DNA of 64,000 nucleotides. Source: Gemmatimonadota bacterium (GTDB taxonomy: Bacteria; Gemmatimonadota; Gemmatimonadetes; Gemmatimonadales; Gemmatimonadaceae). Below the pieces are notes generated by a model. That model searched no databases. It was not told the origin of the DNA and saw only the letters and a list, made by a program, of their open reading frames with translations. Positions 41,862-51,160 of the stretch are shown here, in pieces; the first letter of the stretch is position 1; every line of letters starts with the position of its first letter. The translations under genes and the position numbers were made by a program. The stretch covers positions 1 to 64,000 of the forward strand of contig JAHFCT010000014.1 in NCBI GenBank assembly GCA_023249375.1, read 5' to 3'.

Positions 41862-44669
41862 ATGGTTGTTCGATTCGTCGGCAGGCTGCTTGCCGCAATC
41901 GGGTTCGTCGCCGCGGCTGGAACCGCGGCCGCACAGTCGGGACGCATTGTCGGCAAGGTGACTGACGAAGGCGGCAAGCCCATTGCGTCCGCAACGGTGC
42001 AGGCCATTGACGGTCTCCGCACAATCGCTGTCGCGACCACCGGTGACGACGGCACGTATCGGCTGGCCAATCTTCCAGCCACCGACTACGCGGTCAAGGC
42101 GACGCGCATCGGATACAAGCCGGCCCGTAAGGACTACATCGTGGTTGGCGCCACGCCGGTGACGATCAACTTCACGCTCGGCGAGGCGCCCACGCAGCTC
42201 AACACGGTGGCCGTCACCGGCATCGCGACCGAGGAGAAGATCAGCAAGGCGCCGGCGAGCATCAGCGTCATCAACCAGGCGACGATCGCCGAGCAGGTGA
42301 CGACGACGGCGACCGATCAGCTGCGCTCCGTGCCGGGCATCGACATCACCTCGGGCGGCGTGGTGCAGAACAACGTGGTGGCCCGCGGCTTCAACAACAT
42401 CTTCTCGGGCGCGCTCCTGACGCTGACGGACAATCGCTACAACTACGTGCCGTCGCTGCACGTGAACATCGGGTACATGACGCCGACCTCCAACGAAGAC
42501 ATCGATCACATCGAAGTCATCCTTGGGCCGGCGTCTTCGCTGTACGGCCCGAACGCGGCGGACGGCGTGATGCACGTCATCACCAAGTCGCCGTTCAACT
42601 CGAAGGGTGGCACGGCGACGGTGGACGTCGGCGAGCAGAACCTGCTCCGCGTGGCCGGTCGCTATGCCGGCACGGTGGGCACCAAGTTCGGCTACAAGCT
42701 GTCCGCTGAGCGCCTCACGGCAACTGATTTCTCGAGCGTCGACAGTGCAGAACTCGCCGTGGGCAGCCATCGCGACTTCCACATCGAACGCACGGCGATC
42801 GATTTCCGCGCCGACTACCGTCCGGACAGCAAGACCGAGATCATCGGCAAGTTCGGCCGCGCCATGATTGGCAACGCGATCGAGCCGACAGGGCTCGGCG
42901 CCGGCCAGGCGAAGGACTGGGTGTTCAACGCGTACCAGCTCAGCGCCAAGCGCGGCAAGCTGTTCGCGCAGGTCTTCATGAACGCGAGTGACGCCGGCAA
43001 CACGTTCCTGCTCCGCACGAAGGCGCCGATTGTCGACAAGTCCACGCAGACGGTGGCGCAGGTGCGGCACAGCTTCTCGTTCCTCAACGACAAGGAAACG
43101 CTGGTCTACGGTGCCGACTACCTGATGACCAACCCGAAGACGGGCGGGACGATCAACGGGCGCAACGAGAACAGCGACAACTACCACGAGGTCGGCGCGT
43201 ATGTGCACTCCATCACGCACCTGAACCCGTGGTGGGACGCGGTAGCGGCGGTGCGCTACGACAAGCACAGCAAGGTGGACAAGGCCAACCTGTCGCCGCG
43301 CTTCGGGCTCGTCTTCAACCCGAGCGAGCGTCAGGGTTTCCGCGTCACGTACAACCAGGCATTCTCGGATCCGTCGTCGAACAATCTGTTCCTCGACCTG
43401 CCGGCCGGATACATCCCGAGCGGAACCAACGCCACCAACTCGCTCTACACGGTGCGGGCGCTGGGCACGCCGACGAGCGGCTTCCAGTTCCGCCGCGATT
43501 GCACGGGCGGCGTGGGCGGTCTTTGCATGAAGTCGCCGTTCAACGCCGACCGCAGTCAGATGGTGCCGGCGGCCGCCGCGGCGTACTACCCGGCGGCGAT
43601 CGCCGCCGCGGGCAGCGCGCTGAGTGCTGGCGTATCGGCCGGCACGGCGCAGTTCCTCGCCGCCGCCGGCCTGCCGGGTGCGCTTGCACCGGCCGTGTCG
43701 AACGCGATCATGCAGACACTCGGTGCGCTGCGCCCGACGTCGGCGCAGGTGAACAGCGTGCTGCGCGTGCTCAACCCGACGACCGCGCGGTTCGAAGACG
43801 TGCAGGCCGGCGACGTGCGCGACATCGATCCGATTCGGCCGACGCTCACCACGACCTACGAAGCCGGTTGGAAGGGACAGATCGGCAGCAAGTTCTACGG
43901 CACCGTCGATTACTGGTTCTCGGAGCGCAAGGACTTCGTGGGACCGCTGATCGTCGAGACGCCGAATGTGTTCATGGATGCCGCGTCGCTGGGCGGTTAC
44001 CTCGGCAGCAACCTCGCCTCGCCGGTGGCCGCGGTGCTCGCGGGCGCCGGCGTACCGGCGCCGGTGGCGGCTGGTGCGGCCGCGCAGTTCATGGCGTCGC
44101 TGGCTCCGGGACTCGCCGCGCAGCTCGGCGGCGTCAGCAAGTCGTCGTACACGGGCGTGCCGCTCGGCGTCGTCAACCCGAACAACCCGCTCTCCAACAG
44201 CACGGACATCGTCCTCGCCTATCGCAACTTCGGCAAGACGCGCTTGAGCGGCCTCGATTTCAGCGGCAATTACATTCTTGGCGATCTGCTCTCGCTGTAC
44301 GGCACGTATAGCTGGGTGAGCAAGGACTTCTTCCCGCGCAGTGAAGTGGGCGGCGTCTCTGACATCGCGCTCAACGCGCCGCGCAACAAAGGCACGGCGG
44401 CGCTCCGCTATCGCGACGACGTGAAGGGCATGAACGGCGAGCTTCGCTTCCGCCGCACCGCGTCCTTCCCGGGCAACTCGGGTGTGTATGTTGGACAGGT
44501 GAAGGGCTACAACCTGCTCGACGCGTCGTACACGCTGCGCCCGAACTTCCTCGGCGGCGCGATGCTCTCGGTCATGGCGCAGAACCTGCTTAACTATCAC
44601 CACTCGGAGTTCATCGGCGGCGCGTCACTGGGCCGCCTGATCATGACCCGCGTGCAGTACGCGTTCTAA
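41862..44669 (+). CDS. TonB-dependent receptor with carboxypeptidase-regulatory-like N-terminus
   Basis: Outer-membrane transporter of 935 residues. Signal peptide (LLAAIGFVAAAGTAAAQ), then a carboxypeptidase-regulatory-like domain (GRIVGKVTDEGGKPIASATVQA), a plug domain (APASISVINQATIAEQ, then IEVILGPASSLYGPNAADGVMHVITK) and a beta-barrel ending in an aromatic residue (MTRVQYAF). The ligand is unknown. Two Ala/Pro-rich insertions (about residues 567-647 and 697-764, for example YYPAAIAAAGSALSAGVSAG) interrupt the barrel region and probably form long external loops. ATG 41862 follows GAGGT. The gene has its own terminators on both sides. Confidence 0.94.
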   Translation: MVVRFVGRLLAAIGFVAAAGTAAAQSGRIVGKVTDEGGKPIASATVQAIDGLRTIAVATTGDDGTYRLANLPATDYAVKATRIGYKPARKDYIVVGATPVTINFTLGEAPTQLNTVAVTGIATEEKISKAPASISVINQATIAEQVTTTATDQLRSVPGIDITSGGVVQNNVVARGFNNIFSGALLTLTDNRYNYVPSLHVNIGYMTPTSNEDIDHIEVILGPASSLYGPNAADGVMHVITKSPFNSKGGTATVDVGEQNLLRVAGRYAGTVGTKFGYKLSAERLTATDFSSVDSAELAVGSHRDFHIERTAIDFRADYRPDSKTEIIGKFGRAMIGNAIEPTGLGAGQAKDWVFNAYQLSAKRGKLFAQVFMNASDAGNTFLLRTKAPIVDKSTQTVAQVRHSFSFLNDKETLVYGADYLMTNPKTGGTINGRNENSDNYHEVGAYVHSITHLNPWWDAVAAVRYDKHSKVDKANLSPRFGLVFNPSERQGFRVTYNQAFSDPSSNNLFLDLPAGYIPSGTNATNSLYTVRALGTPTSGFQFRRDCTGGVGGLCMKSPFNADRSQMVPAAAAAYYPAAIAAAGSALSAGVSAGTAQFLAAAGLPGALAPAVSNAIMQTLGALRPTSAQVNSVLRVLNPTTARFEDVQAGDVRDIDPIRPTLTTTYEAGWKGQIGSKFYGTVDYWFSERKDFVGPLIVETPNVFMDAASLGGYLGSNLASPVAAVLAGAGVPAPVAAGAAAQFMASLAPGLAAQLGGVSKSSYTGVPLGVVNPNNPLSNSTDIVLAYRNFGKTRLSGLDFSGNYILGDLLSLYGTYSWVSKDFFPRSEVGGVSDIALNAPRNKGTAALRYRDDVKGMNGELRFRRTASFPGNSGVYVGQVKGYNLLDASYTLRPNFLGGAMLSVMAQNLLNYHHSEFIGGASLGRLIMTRVQYAF

Positions 44670-44694
44670 CGAACCACACGAAGCAGCAGGACGG

Positions 44695-44731
44695 AACGGC
44701 GGGGCGAGAGTCGCCCCGCCGTTCTTCTTTT
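44695..44731 (+). terminator. Rho-independent terminator of the TonB-dependent receptor gene
   Basis: AACGGCGGGGCGA (44695-44707) pairs perfectly with TCGCCCCGCCGTT (44711-44723) around GAG, followed by CTTCTTTT. Confidence 0.92.
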
Positions 44732-44749
44732 CCCGGTACCCTGCACTTC

Positions 44750-44797
44750 ACGGTGCCTCTCTCCATGCACCCCACCGTGCCTCTTCCCCTGCACCCG
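44750..44797. repeat. 24-nt tandem repeat, two units
   Basis: Two adjacent 24-nt units (44750-44773 and 44774-44797) with the shared words GTGCCTCT and TGCACCC, and part of a third unit before them. They end 6 nt before the GDPD -10 box. The same unit is found at 51161-51254 (opposite orientation) and 51326-51390. Confidence 0.75.
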
Positions 44798-44803
44798 TAC
44801 CGC

Positions 44804-44809
44804 TACATT
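44804..44809 (+). promoter_or_regulatory. Putative -10 box of the GDPD gene
   Basis: TACATT lies 6 nt before ATG 44816. The -35 region would fall inside the 24-nt repeat. Confidence 0.45.
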
Positions 44810-44815
44810 TAGCGG

Positions 44816-45622
44816 ATGCTGAACCTGCTCGACCCCACCGCACGTCTCGTCATCGCGCATCGCGGCAACTCCATGCACGCGCCCGAGGACACGATGGAGT
44901 CGTTCCGGCAGGGGCTCGCGCTTGGCGCCGACGGGCTCGAGTTCGACGTGCGGCTGAGCAAGGACGGCGTGGCCGTCCTCATCCATGACCCAACGCTCGA
45001 CCGCACAACGAACGGCAGCGGTGCTGTGGCCGAGCACTCGCTCGACGAGCTGCGCGCGCTCGACGCCGGGTATCGTTTCACGAGCGACGGCGGCCGCACC
45101 TTTCCCTATCGCGGCAAGGGGATTCGCATGCCCACGCTCGATGAAGCGCTTTCCGCGTTTCCCGACACACCCTGCATCATCGAGTTGAAGACGCCGACGG
45201 CCACCGAGGAATTCGCGCGCCGCGTCGCGGCACACGGCGCCAAGGAACGCCTCGTCGTTGGCAGCTTTCATGACGAGGCGCTGGCCCCGCTGCGCGGCCG
45301 CGGCTTCCATCTCACGGCATCGAGCGCCGAGGTGAAGCGGCTGTACGCGCGCGCCCTGGTGCTTCTTGGCGCGGGCGCGCCGGTCTTTCACGCCTGCAGC
45401 GTTCCGCCGAGCTTCCACGGCCTGCCGGTGCCCGTGCTGCGCTTCTCGCGGATGCTGAGGAAACTGGGGATCCCCACGCACGTATGGACGGTCAACGACC
45501 CGCGACTCGCCCGGCGGCTTTGGGATGGCGGGGTCAACGCGATACTTTCCGATGATCCGGGACCGATGCTGGCGCTGCTCGGGCGCGCGTCCCGTCCGAT
45601 TTCTCCTCTGGAGTCTCGATGA
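44816..45622 (+). CDS. Glycerophosphodiester phosphodiesterase
   Basis: GDPD-family hydrolase of 268 residues that releases glycerol 3-phosphate from glycerophosphodiesters. The catalytic block is H15-R16 in VIAHRGNSMHAPEDT, followed by the metal ligands in DGLEFDVRLSKDG and the second histidine in VLIHDPTLDRTTNG. GIRMPTLDEALSAFP, CIIELKT and VWTVNDPRLARRLWDGGVNAILSDDP complete the barrel. There is no signal peptide, so it is cytoplasmic. Its stop overlaps the ATG of an ABC exporter gene by 4 nt (45619-45622), which suggests a joint role in lipid turnover and transport. Confidence 0.95.
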   Translation: MLNLLDPTARLVIAHRGNSMHAPEDTMESFRQGLALGADGLEFDVRLSKDGVAVLIHDPTLDRTTNGSGAVAEHSLDELRALDAGYRFTSDGGRTFPYRGKGIRMPTLDEALSAFPDTPCIIELKTPTATEEFARRVAAHGAKERLVVGSFHDEALAPLRGRGFHLTASSAEVKRLYARALVLLGAGAPVFHACSVPPSFHGLPVPVLRFSRMLRKLGIPTHVWTVNDPRLARRLWDGGVNAILSDDPGPMLALLGRASRPISPLESR

Positions 45623-47433
45623 CGGCCCCAACGCCGCCTGCCAAGAAGAAGAAGACGAACTACAAGCTGGCGTGGGGCGAAGCCAAGGCCCTGATGTGGA
45701 CGCATCGGCGCACGCTGGCCATCGGCTTCGTCCTGATGCTGTTTAGCCGTGCAGCGGGCTTTGTGCCGCCGGCCAGCACCAAGTGGCTGATGGACGAAGT
45801 GGTGGGGAAGAAACGCTTCGAGCTGCTCTGGCCGCTCGCGCTGGCGGTGGGGCTGGCGTCGTTGGTGCAGGCCGCCACGTCATTCGCGCTCTCGCAGGTG
45901 ATCAGCGTCGCGGGGCAGCGCGCCATTACCGAACTGCGCCGCAAGGTTCACGCGCGCCTGATGCGCCTGCCTGTGTCGTTCTTCGACAACACGCAGAGCG
46001 GCGTGTTGATCTCGCGCGTCATGAACGACGCCGAGGGCGTGCGCAATCTCGTCGGCACCGGCATCGTGCAGATGGTCGGCGGCCTGCTCACCGCGATCGT
46101 CGCCCTCGTCTGGCTGTTCTATCTCAACTGGGTCATGACGCTGGCGACCCTCGTCCTGCTCGCGATCTTCGGCGCCGGCATGGCGTACGCGTTCAAGACA
46201 CTGCGGCCGATCTTCCGTGAGCGGGGCGCCATCACCGCCGAGGTGAGTGGGCGGCTCGGGCAGGCGCTCGGCGGCGCGCGCGTCGTGAAGATTTACACCG
46301 CCGAGAAGCGTGAGGAAAAAGTCTTCACGGTGGGCGCCAACCGGCTCTTCCGCAACATCGCCAGCACCATTACCGGCACGTCGGCCATTGGCGCGCTCAG
46401 CACGGTGATCATCGGCGGCATCTTCGTGGTGCTCATCGTCTTCGGCGGCCGCGCCATCATCAGCGGCCAGATGACCGTCGGCGATTTGTTCATGTACGTC
46501 TTCATGGTCACGCTGGTCGCGTTTCCCGTGGTGCAGATGGCCAGCATCGGCACGCAGTTCACCGAGGCATTCGCCGGGCTCGATCGCATCCGCGAGATCA
46601 TGCAGACGGAGACCGAGGACGAGCACGACGTGGAGCACGAGCCCATCAAGACGCTGCGCGGCGAGATCGCGTTTGACGACATCACGTTCGAGTATCGCGA
46701 GAATATTCCCGTGCTCAAGAACGTTTCGTTCAACGCGCCGGCGGGGACGACCACCGCGCTCGTCGGATCGAGCGGCTCGGGCAAGAGCACGCTGATTTCA
46801 CTCATCATGGCGTTTGCGCGACCGAAGAGCGGACGCATTCTCGTGGACGGCAAGGACCTCGCCGGGCTGCGGCTGCGCGATTACCGCTCGCATCTCGGCG
46901 TCGTGCTGCAGGACAATTTCCTGTTTGACGGCACGATTCTCGACAACATCGCCTTCTCCAAACCGGGCGCCACCCATGCGCAGGTGCTTGCCGCCGCCAA
47001 GGTGGCGTACTGCGACGAGTTCGTGCAACAGTTCCCCGACGGCTACAACACCGTGGTCGGCGAGCGCGGCGTGAAGCTGTCAGGCGGCCAGCGCCAGCGT
47101 GTCGCGATCGCCCGCGCGATCTTGAGCGATCCGCGCGTGCTCATCCTCGACGAGGCGACGTCCAGCCTCGACAGCGAAAGCGAGCAGCAGATCAAGCAGG
47201 GCCTCCGCACGCTGCGCAGCGGGCGCACGACGTTCGTGATCGCCCACCGCCTGAGCACCATCCAGAGCGCCGACCAGATCATCGTGCTCGAGCACGGTGA
47301 AATTGTCGAACGCGGCACGCATGGCGAACTCCTGCGTCTCGATGGCCGCTACAAGCAGCTCTACGACACCCAGTATCGCGCCGAGATGGATCAGTTCATC
47401 AACCCCGGCGAAGAGATCCTTCGTCAGGAGTAG
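45619..47433 (+). CDS. MsbA-like ABC exporter (fused membrane and ATPase domains)
   Basis: Half-transporter of 604 residues that works as a dimer. The first 330 residues form the six-helix exporter domain (LALAVGLASLVQAATSFALSQV, RLPVSFFDNTQSGVLISRVMNDAEGVRN). The ATPase has Walker A GSSGSGKST, a Q-loop at VLQDNFLFDGTI, signature LSGGQRQRVAIARA, Walker B VLILDEATSSLD, and the H-loop VIAHRLST. MsbA-type proteins flip lipid A or other lipids; multidrug export is possible too. It is coupled to the GDPD gene and ends before a 24-bp palindrome facing a convergent gene. Confidence 0.95.
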   Translation: MTAPTPPAKKKKTNYKLAWGEAKALMWTHRRTLAIGFVLMLFSRAAGFVPPASTKWLMDEVVGKKRFELLWPLALAVGLASLVQAATSFALSQVISVAGQRAITELRRKVHARLMRLPVSFFDNTQSGVLISRVMNDAEGVRNLVGTGIVQMVGGLLTAIVALVWLFYLNWVMTLATLVLLAIFGAGMAYAFKTLRPIFRERGAITAEVSGRLGQALGGARVVKIYTAEKREEKVFTVGANRLFRNIASTITGTSAIGALSTVIIGGIFVVLIVFGGRAIISGQMTVGDLFMYVFMVTLVAFPVVQMASIGTQFTEAFAGLDRIREIMQTETEDEHDVEHEPIKTLRGEIAFDDITFEYRENIPVLKNVSFNAPAGTTTALVGSSGSGKSTLISLIMAFARPKSGRILVDGKDLAGLRLRDYRSHLGVVLQDNFLFDGTILDNIAFSKPGATHAQVLAAAKVAYCDEFVQQFPDGYNTVVGERGVKLSGGQRQRVAIARAILSDPRVLILDEATSSLDSESEQQIKQGLRTLRSGRTTFVIAHRLSTIQSADQIIVLEHGEIVERGTHGELLRLDGRYKQLYDTQYRAEMDQFINPGEEILRQE

Positions 47434-47437
47434 GGCC

Positions 47438-47461
47438 GCGCGCCGTCGTACGACGGCGCGC
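47438..47461. terminator. Perfect 24-bp palindrome between convergent genes
   Basis: GCGCGCCGTCGT (47438-47449) followed at once by its complement (47450-47461), within the 35-nt gap between the ABC exporter and the exported protein gene. It can fold as a hairpin on both strands; no T-tract is present. Confidence 0.5.
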
Positions 47462-47468
47462 CTTGGAG

Positions 47469-47861
47469 CTACGGGTTCTTGCGGCCCGTCATCTTGCCGC
47501 CGTCGCCTTGCATGGCCCATGACCCGTCGAGCGTGCCGTCTTCGGCGATGGTCACCTCGGCGGTCGCTTCGACGCCCTGCGGCGTCGAGAGCACGATCTT
47601 CACCGTGCGCCCTTCGATTTTGAGCGCAATGATGACCGACGTGCCGAAGTTGGGATTGGAGAGCGTGCCGCCGTAACTGCCGTCGTCCTTCTTCTGCACC
47701 ACCATCTCGAAGTCAGCGGGCGAGCCCTGCACCACCGCCTGCACCGTGTACTTGCCGACCGGATCAACGGCGGGCGCCGCGGGCTTGGCGGCGTCCTGCG
47801 CACGGACGGCGGCGGGCAGCACGACGGCGAGCGCGAGCGCGGCGAGGAGGCGGATTCTCAT
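47469..47861 (-). CDS. Exported hypothetical protein, 130 aa
   Basis: Secreted protein of unknown function. Signal peptide LLAALALAVVLPAAVRAQ, then a short Ala/Pro stretch and an all-beta domain (GKYTVQAVVQGSPADFEMVVQKK, GGTLSNPNFGTS, GRTVKIVLSTPQG, ATAEVTIAEDGTLDGSWAMQG). The pattern of strands with a repeated Gly-Thr-Leu turn resembles small extracellular lipocalin-like or barrel proteins, but no family is claimed. ATG 47861 gives the signal peptide; the frame continues upstream over the permease promoter. Confidence 0.7.
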   Translation of the reverse strand: MRIRLLAALALAVVLPAAVRAQDAAKPAAPAVDPVGKYTVQAVVQGSPADFEMVVQKKDDGSYGGTLSNPNFGTSVIIALKIEGRTVKIVLSTPQGVEATAEVTIAEDGTLDGSWAMQGDGGKMTGRKNP

Positions 47862-48035
47862 GCGGGTCAGATCCTGTTGAGGTGAGCCGGACACGACGCC
47901 ATAGAATACCCCCCGTCGGCGGTTGGTGCCACGGTGCGCACCGTGCACGCCGAATGGATCGTCGGCATCCCGGTGCGATGTTGCACGCGCCGCGGATCGT
48001 CTGCATCCTTTGGCCTTCCCTCGCCCACCCGTCCC

Positions 48036-49661
48036 GTGCCCTGGCCGCAACCATATAACCCGCTCGGCAGCGCGCTGCTCTCCACGCTGGTGGCGGCGCT
48101 CCCGGTGGTCCTGCTCCTCGGCGCCCTCGCGTCGCATCGCGTGCAGGCGCACTGGGCGGCGCTGCTGGGCCTTGGGTCAGCAGTTGTCATTGCCATCACG
48201 ATGTCGGGCATGCCCGCCGTCGCCGCGTTCGCCGCGGCCGTGCTCGGTGCGGCGTACGGGTTGTTTCCGATCGGGTGGATTCTCATCAATGTCCTCTTCC
48301 TCTACCGGCTCGCCGTGGACCACGGCGCGTTTTCCGCACTGCGCGAGCACATCGCCGACATTACCGCCGACCGGCGTTTGCAGTTGGTGCTCGTCGCGTT
48401 CTCGCTCGGCGCGTTCTTCGAGGGGGCGGCGGGCTTCGGCACGCCGGTTGCCATCACGTCAGCGCTGCTCGTGGGGCTTGGCTTCGGTGCGCTCGAGAGC
48501 GCGGTGCTATCGCTGCTCGCCAACACCGCGCCGGTGGCGTTTGGCGCACTCGGCACGCCCATCATCGCGCTGGGCAGCGTCACTGGGCTTGACGTGCACG
48601 CACTCTCGGCGACGGTCGGGCAGCTGCTGCCGCCGTTCAGCCTGATCGTCCCGTTTTGGCTTGTCGCGGCGTATTGCGGGGTGCGCCGTATGCTGGCGGT
48701 CTGGCCGGCGCTGCTCGTGGCCGGCGTCGCGTTCGCGGTACCGCAGTATCTCGTCTCCACGTATCACGGCCCGTGGCTCGTGGACATCGTGGCTGCCATT
48801 TGTTCCATGGGCGCGCTGGCCGCGTTCCTGAAAATGTGGACGCCGAGTGATACCGCGGAGGAAGCGGCGATCAGGCACGAGGCGGCCGTTGCCGCGGGAA
48901 CGCCGCATCATGCGCCGGCGTCGCCAGCCATCGATATCGTGAAGGCGTGGATGCCGTGGCTAGTGCTCGCCATCTTTGTTTTCGCGTGGGGCGTGCCCGC
49001 GGTGAAGAACACGCTGAACGCGGTGTCGGCGCCGGTGTTTCAGATGCCGGCCCTGCACAATGCCGTGGAACGCACGCCGCCCGTGGTGGCCGCGGTGAAG
49101 CCCGAAGCGGCGATCTTCACGCTCAACTGGCTGTCGGCCACGGGAACAGCGATTCTGCTCGCGGGATTGGCTGCGGGCCTCGCGATGGGTGCCGGGCGGC
49201 GCGGCATTGCCAGTGCGTACGCCGACGCCCTGCGACGCGCGCGCATTCCCTTGCTCACCATCGCCGCGATGTTCGGCGTCGGGTACGTGATGCGCTACGC
49301 AGGACTGGATGCGATTCTCGGTCTCGCCTTTGCGCGCACCGGGCGTGCGTATCCGTACTTCGGCACCATGCTCGGCTGGCTTGGTGTGGCGCTCACGGGC
49401 AGCGACACATCGAGCAACGTGCTGTTCGGATCGCTGCAGGTGCTCACCGCCACACAGGTGGGCGTGAGCACGCTGCTGATGGCGGCGGCCAACAGCGCCG
49501 GCGGCGTCATGGGCAAGATGATCGATGCACAAAGCATCGTCGTCGCCGGCGCCGCGACCGGGTTCGTCGGGCACGAAGGACTGATCCTGCGCCGCATCTT
49601 CTGGCACTCGCTGGCGCTGGCGAGCCTGGTGGGGCTGTGGGTGCTGATACTCGCGAACTAG
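48036..49661 (+). CDS. L-lactate permease (LldP/LctP family)
   Basis: Inner-membrane lactate/glycolate:proton symporter of 541 residues with about 13 hydrophobic segments. The N-terminal WPQPYNPLGSALLSTLVAALPV matches the LldP start WxQxYNPLG, which is why GTG 48036 is chosen over GTG 47934. Family blocks are LGAFFEGAAGFGTPVAITSALLVGLGF, NTAPVAFGALGTPI, LGWLGVALTGSDTSSNVLFGSLQ and the C-terminal SAGGVMGKMIDAQSIVVA. Length is normal. The stop shares a CTAG with the convergent AAA+ gene (49658-49661). Confidence 0.95.
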   Translation: MPWPQPYNPLGSALLSTLVAALPVVLLLGALASHRVQAHWAALLGLGSAVVIAITMSGMPAVAAFAAAVLGAAYGLFPIGWILINVLFLYRLAVDHGAFSALREHIADITADRRLQLVLVAFSLGAFFEGAAGFGTPVAITSALLVGLGFGALESAVLSLLANTAPVAFGALGTPIIALGSVTGLDVHALSATVGQLLPPFSLIVPFWLVAAYCGVRRMLAVWPALLVAGVAFAVPQYLVSTYHGPWLVDIVAAICSMGALAAFLKMWTPSDTAEEAAIRHEAAVAAGTPHHAPASPAIDIVKAWMPWLVLAIFVFAWGVPAVKNTLNAVSAPVFQMPALHNAVERTPPVVAAVKPEAAIFTLNWLSATGTAILLAGLAAGLAMGAGRRGIASAYADALRRARIPLLTIAAMFGVGYVMRYAGLDAILGLAFARTGRAYPYFGTMLGWLGVALTGSDTSSNVLFGSLQVLTATQVGVSTLLMAAANSAGGVMGKMIDAQSIVVAGAATGFVGHEGLILRRIFWHSLALASLVGLWVLILAN

Positions 49662-51154
49662 TCCGCGCCAACCGTCCGCTGCGCCGCCCACTTTCGCAGC
49701 GCGTCCAGCCGTTCCGGCATCGTGCGTGACAACGGACGCGTCGCGCCGATTTCGGTAGTGAGCGCGTCGGTACTCAGCGCCGTGCCCGAGCTGAACGCCG
49801 CGTACATGCCGCTGACGATGCTCTCCTCGATCTCGGCGCCGCTGAACCCCTTGGTGGCCGCGACGAGGCGCGGCAGGTCGAGCGCCGCGGGGTCCTGCTT
49901 CCGCTTGCGCAGGTGAATGCGCAGGATCTCCGCGCGCGCCTCGTCGCCCGGCAGGTCCACGAAGAAGATCTCGTCGAACCGACCCTTGCGAATAAACTCG
50001 GGCGGGAGTTTGGCGACGTCGTTGGATGTCGCGACGACAAACACGTCGCCTTTGCGGTCCTGCAGCCAGCTCAGAAACGTGCCGAAGATGCGATGCGACA
50101 CGCCACCGTCCGCATCGGCGCTGGCAGACGCAAATGCCTTCTCGAGTTCGTCGATCCACAGCACGATCGGCGCGAGACGCTCTGCGGTGAGCATCGCGCG
50201 CTTGAAGTTGTGTTCGCTCTCACCGACGTATTTGTCGTAGAGATTCGACGGATCGAGCTTGAGCAGCGGCAGACCCCATTCATGCGCCACCGACTTGGCG
50301 CAGAGGCTCTTGCCGCAGCCCGGAACGCCGAGCAGCAGCACACCCTTGGGAAAGCCAAGCCCAAACTCCTCGGCGCGCCGCGGATCGCTCACGACGGCGC
50401 GGCGGCGCGTCAGCCAGCTCTTCAGTCCATCGAGACCAGCCACCTGGTCGAGCCCTTCGGTGTGCGGATAGAACTCGAGCAGGCCGTCCTGCTCGACAAT
50501 CTGCCGTTTGGCCTGGTTCACACGTTCGATGTCGCTCGCCCGCAGCGCGCCGTCATCGACGATCAGCCGCGTGATGATCTTCTCGGCTTCGGTGAGCGTC
50601 AGGCCGGTGAGATTGTTGACGAGTCGCAGGCGGTCTTCGCGCGTCAGGTCCACCTTCACCGGCATGCGCGCCGAGTATTCGCGAATCAGGCGCTCGAGCA
50701 ACTGGCGATAGTCGTCGAACGAAGCGCCCGCCAGGCGAATGACGGTGGCGTGCGGCCGCAGCGCATCGGGCAGGCGGATGTTGTGGCCCGTGAGCACGAG
50801 CGCACCGCGCCGAATGCTGAACTGTTGCACCAGGTCGAGCACGTGACTGACGACGACGGGATCATCGAGGTGCGCGCCAAGTCCGCGGAAGTGGAATAGC
50901 CCGGCGCCTTCTTCGACCGCGGCGGCGAGGGCGCGCCCCGGCTCTTCGGTGTCCTTCATCACCGGATCGGAGGCCAGCACGCCGCGCCGGAGTCCGCGCG
51001 ACCGGCTCCACGAGAAGTAGAGGAGGTTGAGGCGCGCCGACGACAGCGCCAGCCCCTGCTCGGCGCGCTCCACTTCGAGGGTGTCCACGACAATGAGCGC
51101 GTACTTGGCGCGGATGAGGAGTTCGAGTTCGTCGAAGGTCGAGTCTACAGGCAC
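49658..51154 (-). CDS. Ycf46-like AAA+ ATPase
   Basis: A 498-residue ATPase. Residues 1-240 form an N-terminal domain (LELLIRAKYALIVVDTLEVERAEQ, VLTGHNIRLPDAL, IRLAGASFDDYRQLLERLI) like that of the Ycf46 group. The single AAA+ module has Walker A GVPGCGKSLCAKS, Walker B IVLWIDELEKAF, sensor-like VVATSNDVAKLPPEF and the arginine finger region RKGRFDEIFFVDLP. Ycf46-type proteins are linked to photosynthetic or CO2 regulation in cyanobacteria, but the role in other bacteria is not settled. The gene is divergent from a type II secretion F-domain gene, with 24-nt tandem repeats between them. Confidence 0.9.
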   Translation of the reverse strand: MPVDSTFDELELLIRAKYALIVVDTLEVERAEQGLALSSARLNLLYFSWSRSRGLRRGVLASDPVMKDTEEPGRALAAAVEEGAGLFHFRGLGAHLDDPVVVSHVLDLVQQFSIRRGALVLTGHNIRLPDALRPHATVIRLAGASFDDYRQLLERLIREYSARMPVKVDLTREDRLRLVNNLTGLTLTEAEKIITRLIVDDGALRASDIERVNQAKRQIVEQDGLLEFYPHTEGLDQVAGLDGLKSWLTRRRAVVSDPRRAEEFGLGFPKGVLLLGVPGCGKSLCAKSVAHEWGLPLLKLDPSNLYDKYVGESEHNFKRAMLTAERLAPIVLWIDELEKAFASASADADGGVSHRIFGTFLSWLQDRKGDVFVVATSNDVAKLPPEFIRKGRFDEIFFVDLPGDEARAEILRIHLRKRKQDPAALDLPRLVAATKGFSGAEIEESIVSGMYAAFSSGTALSTDALTTEIGATRPLSRTMPERLDALRKWAAQRTVGAD

Positions 51155-51160
51155 AAGCAG

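Noticed and set aside
41847-44603. Minus-strand open frame of 918 codons opposite the TonB-dependent receptor
   Set aside because: Composition is that of an antisense shadow in high-GC DNA (Arg, His, Val rich, no domains), while the plus strand has signal peptide, plug and barrel.
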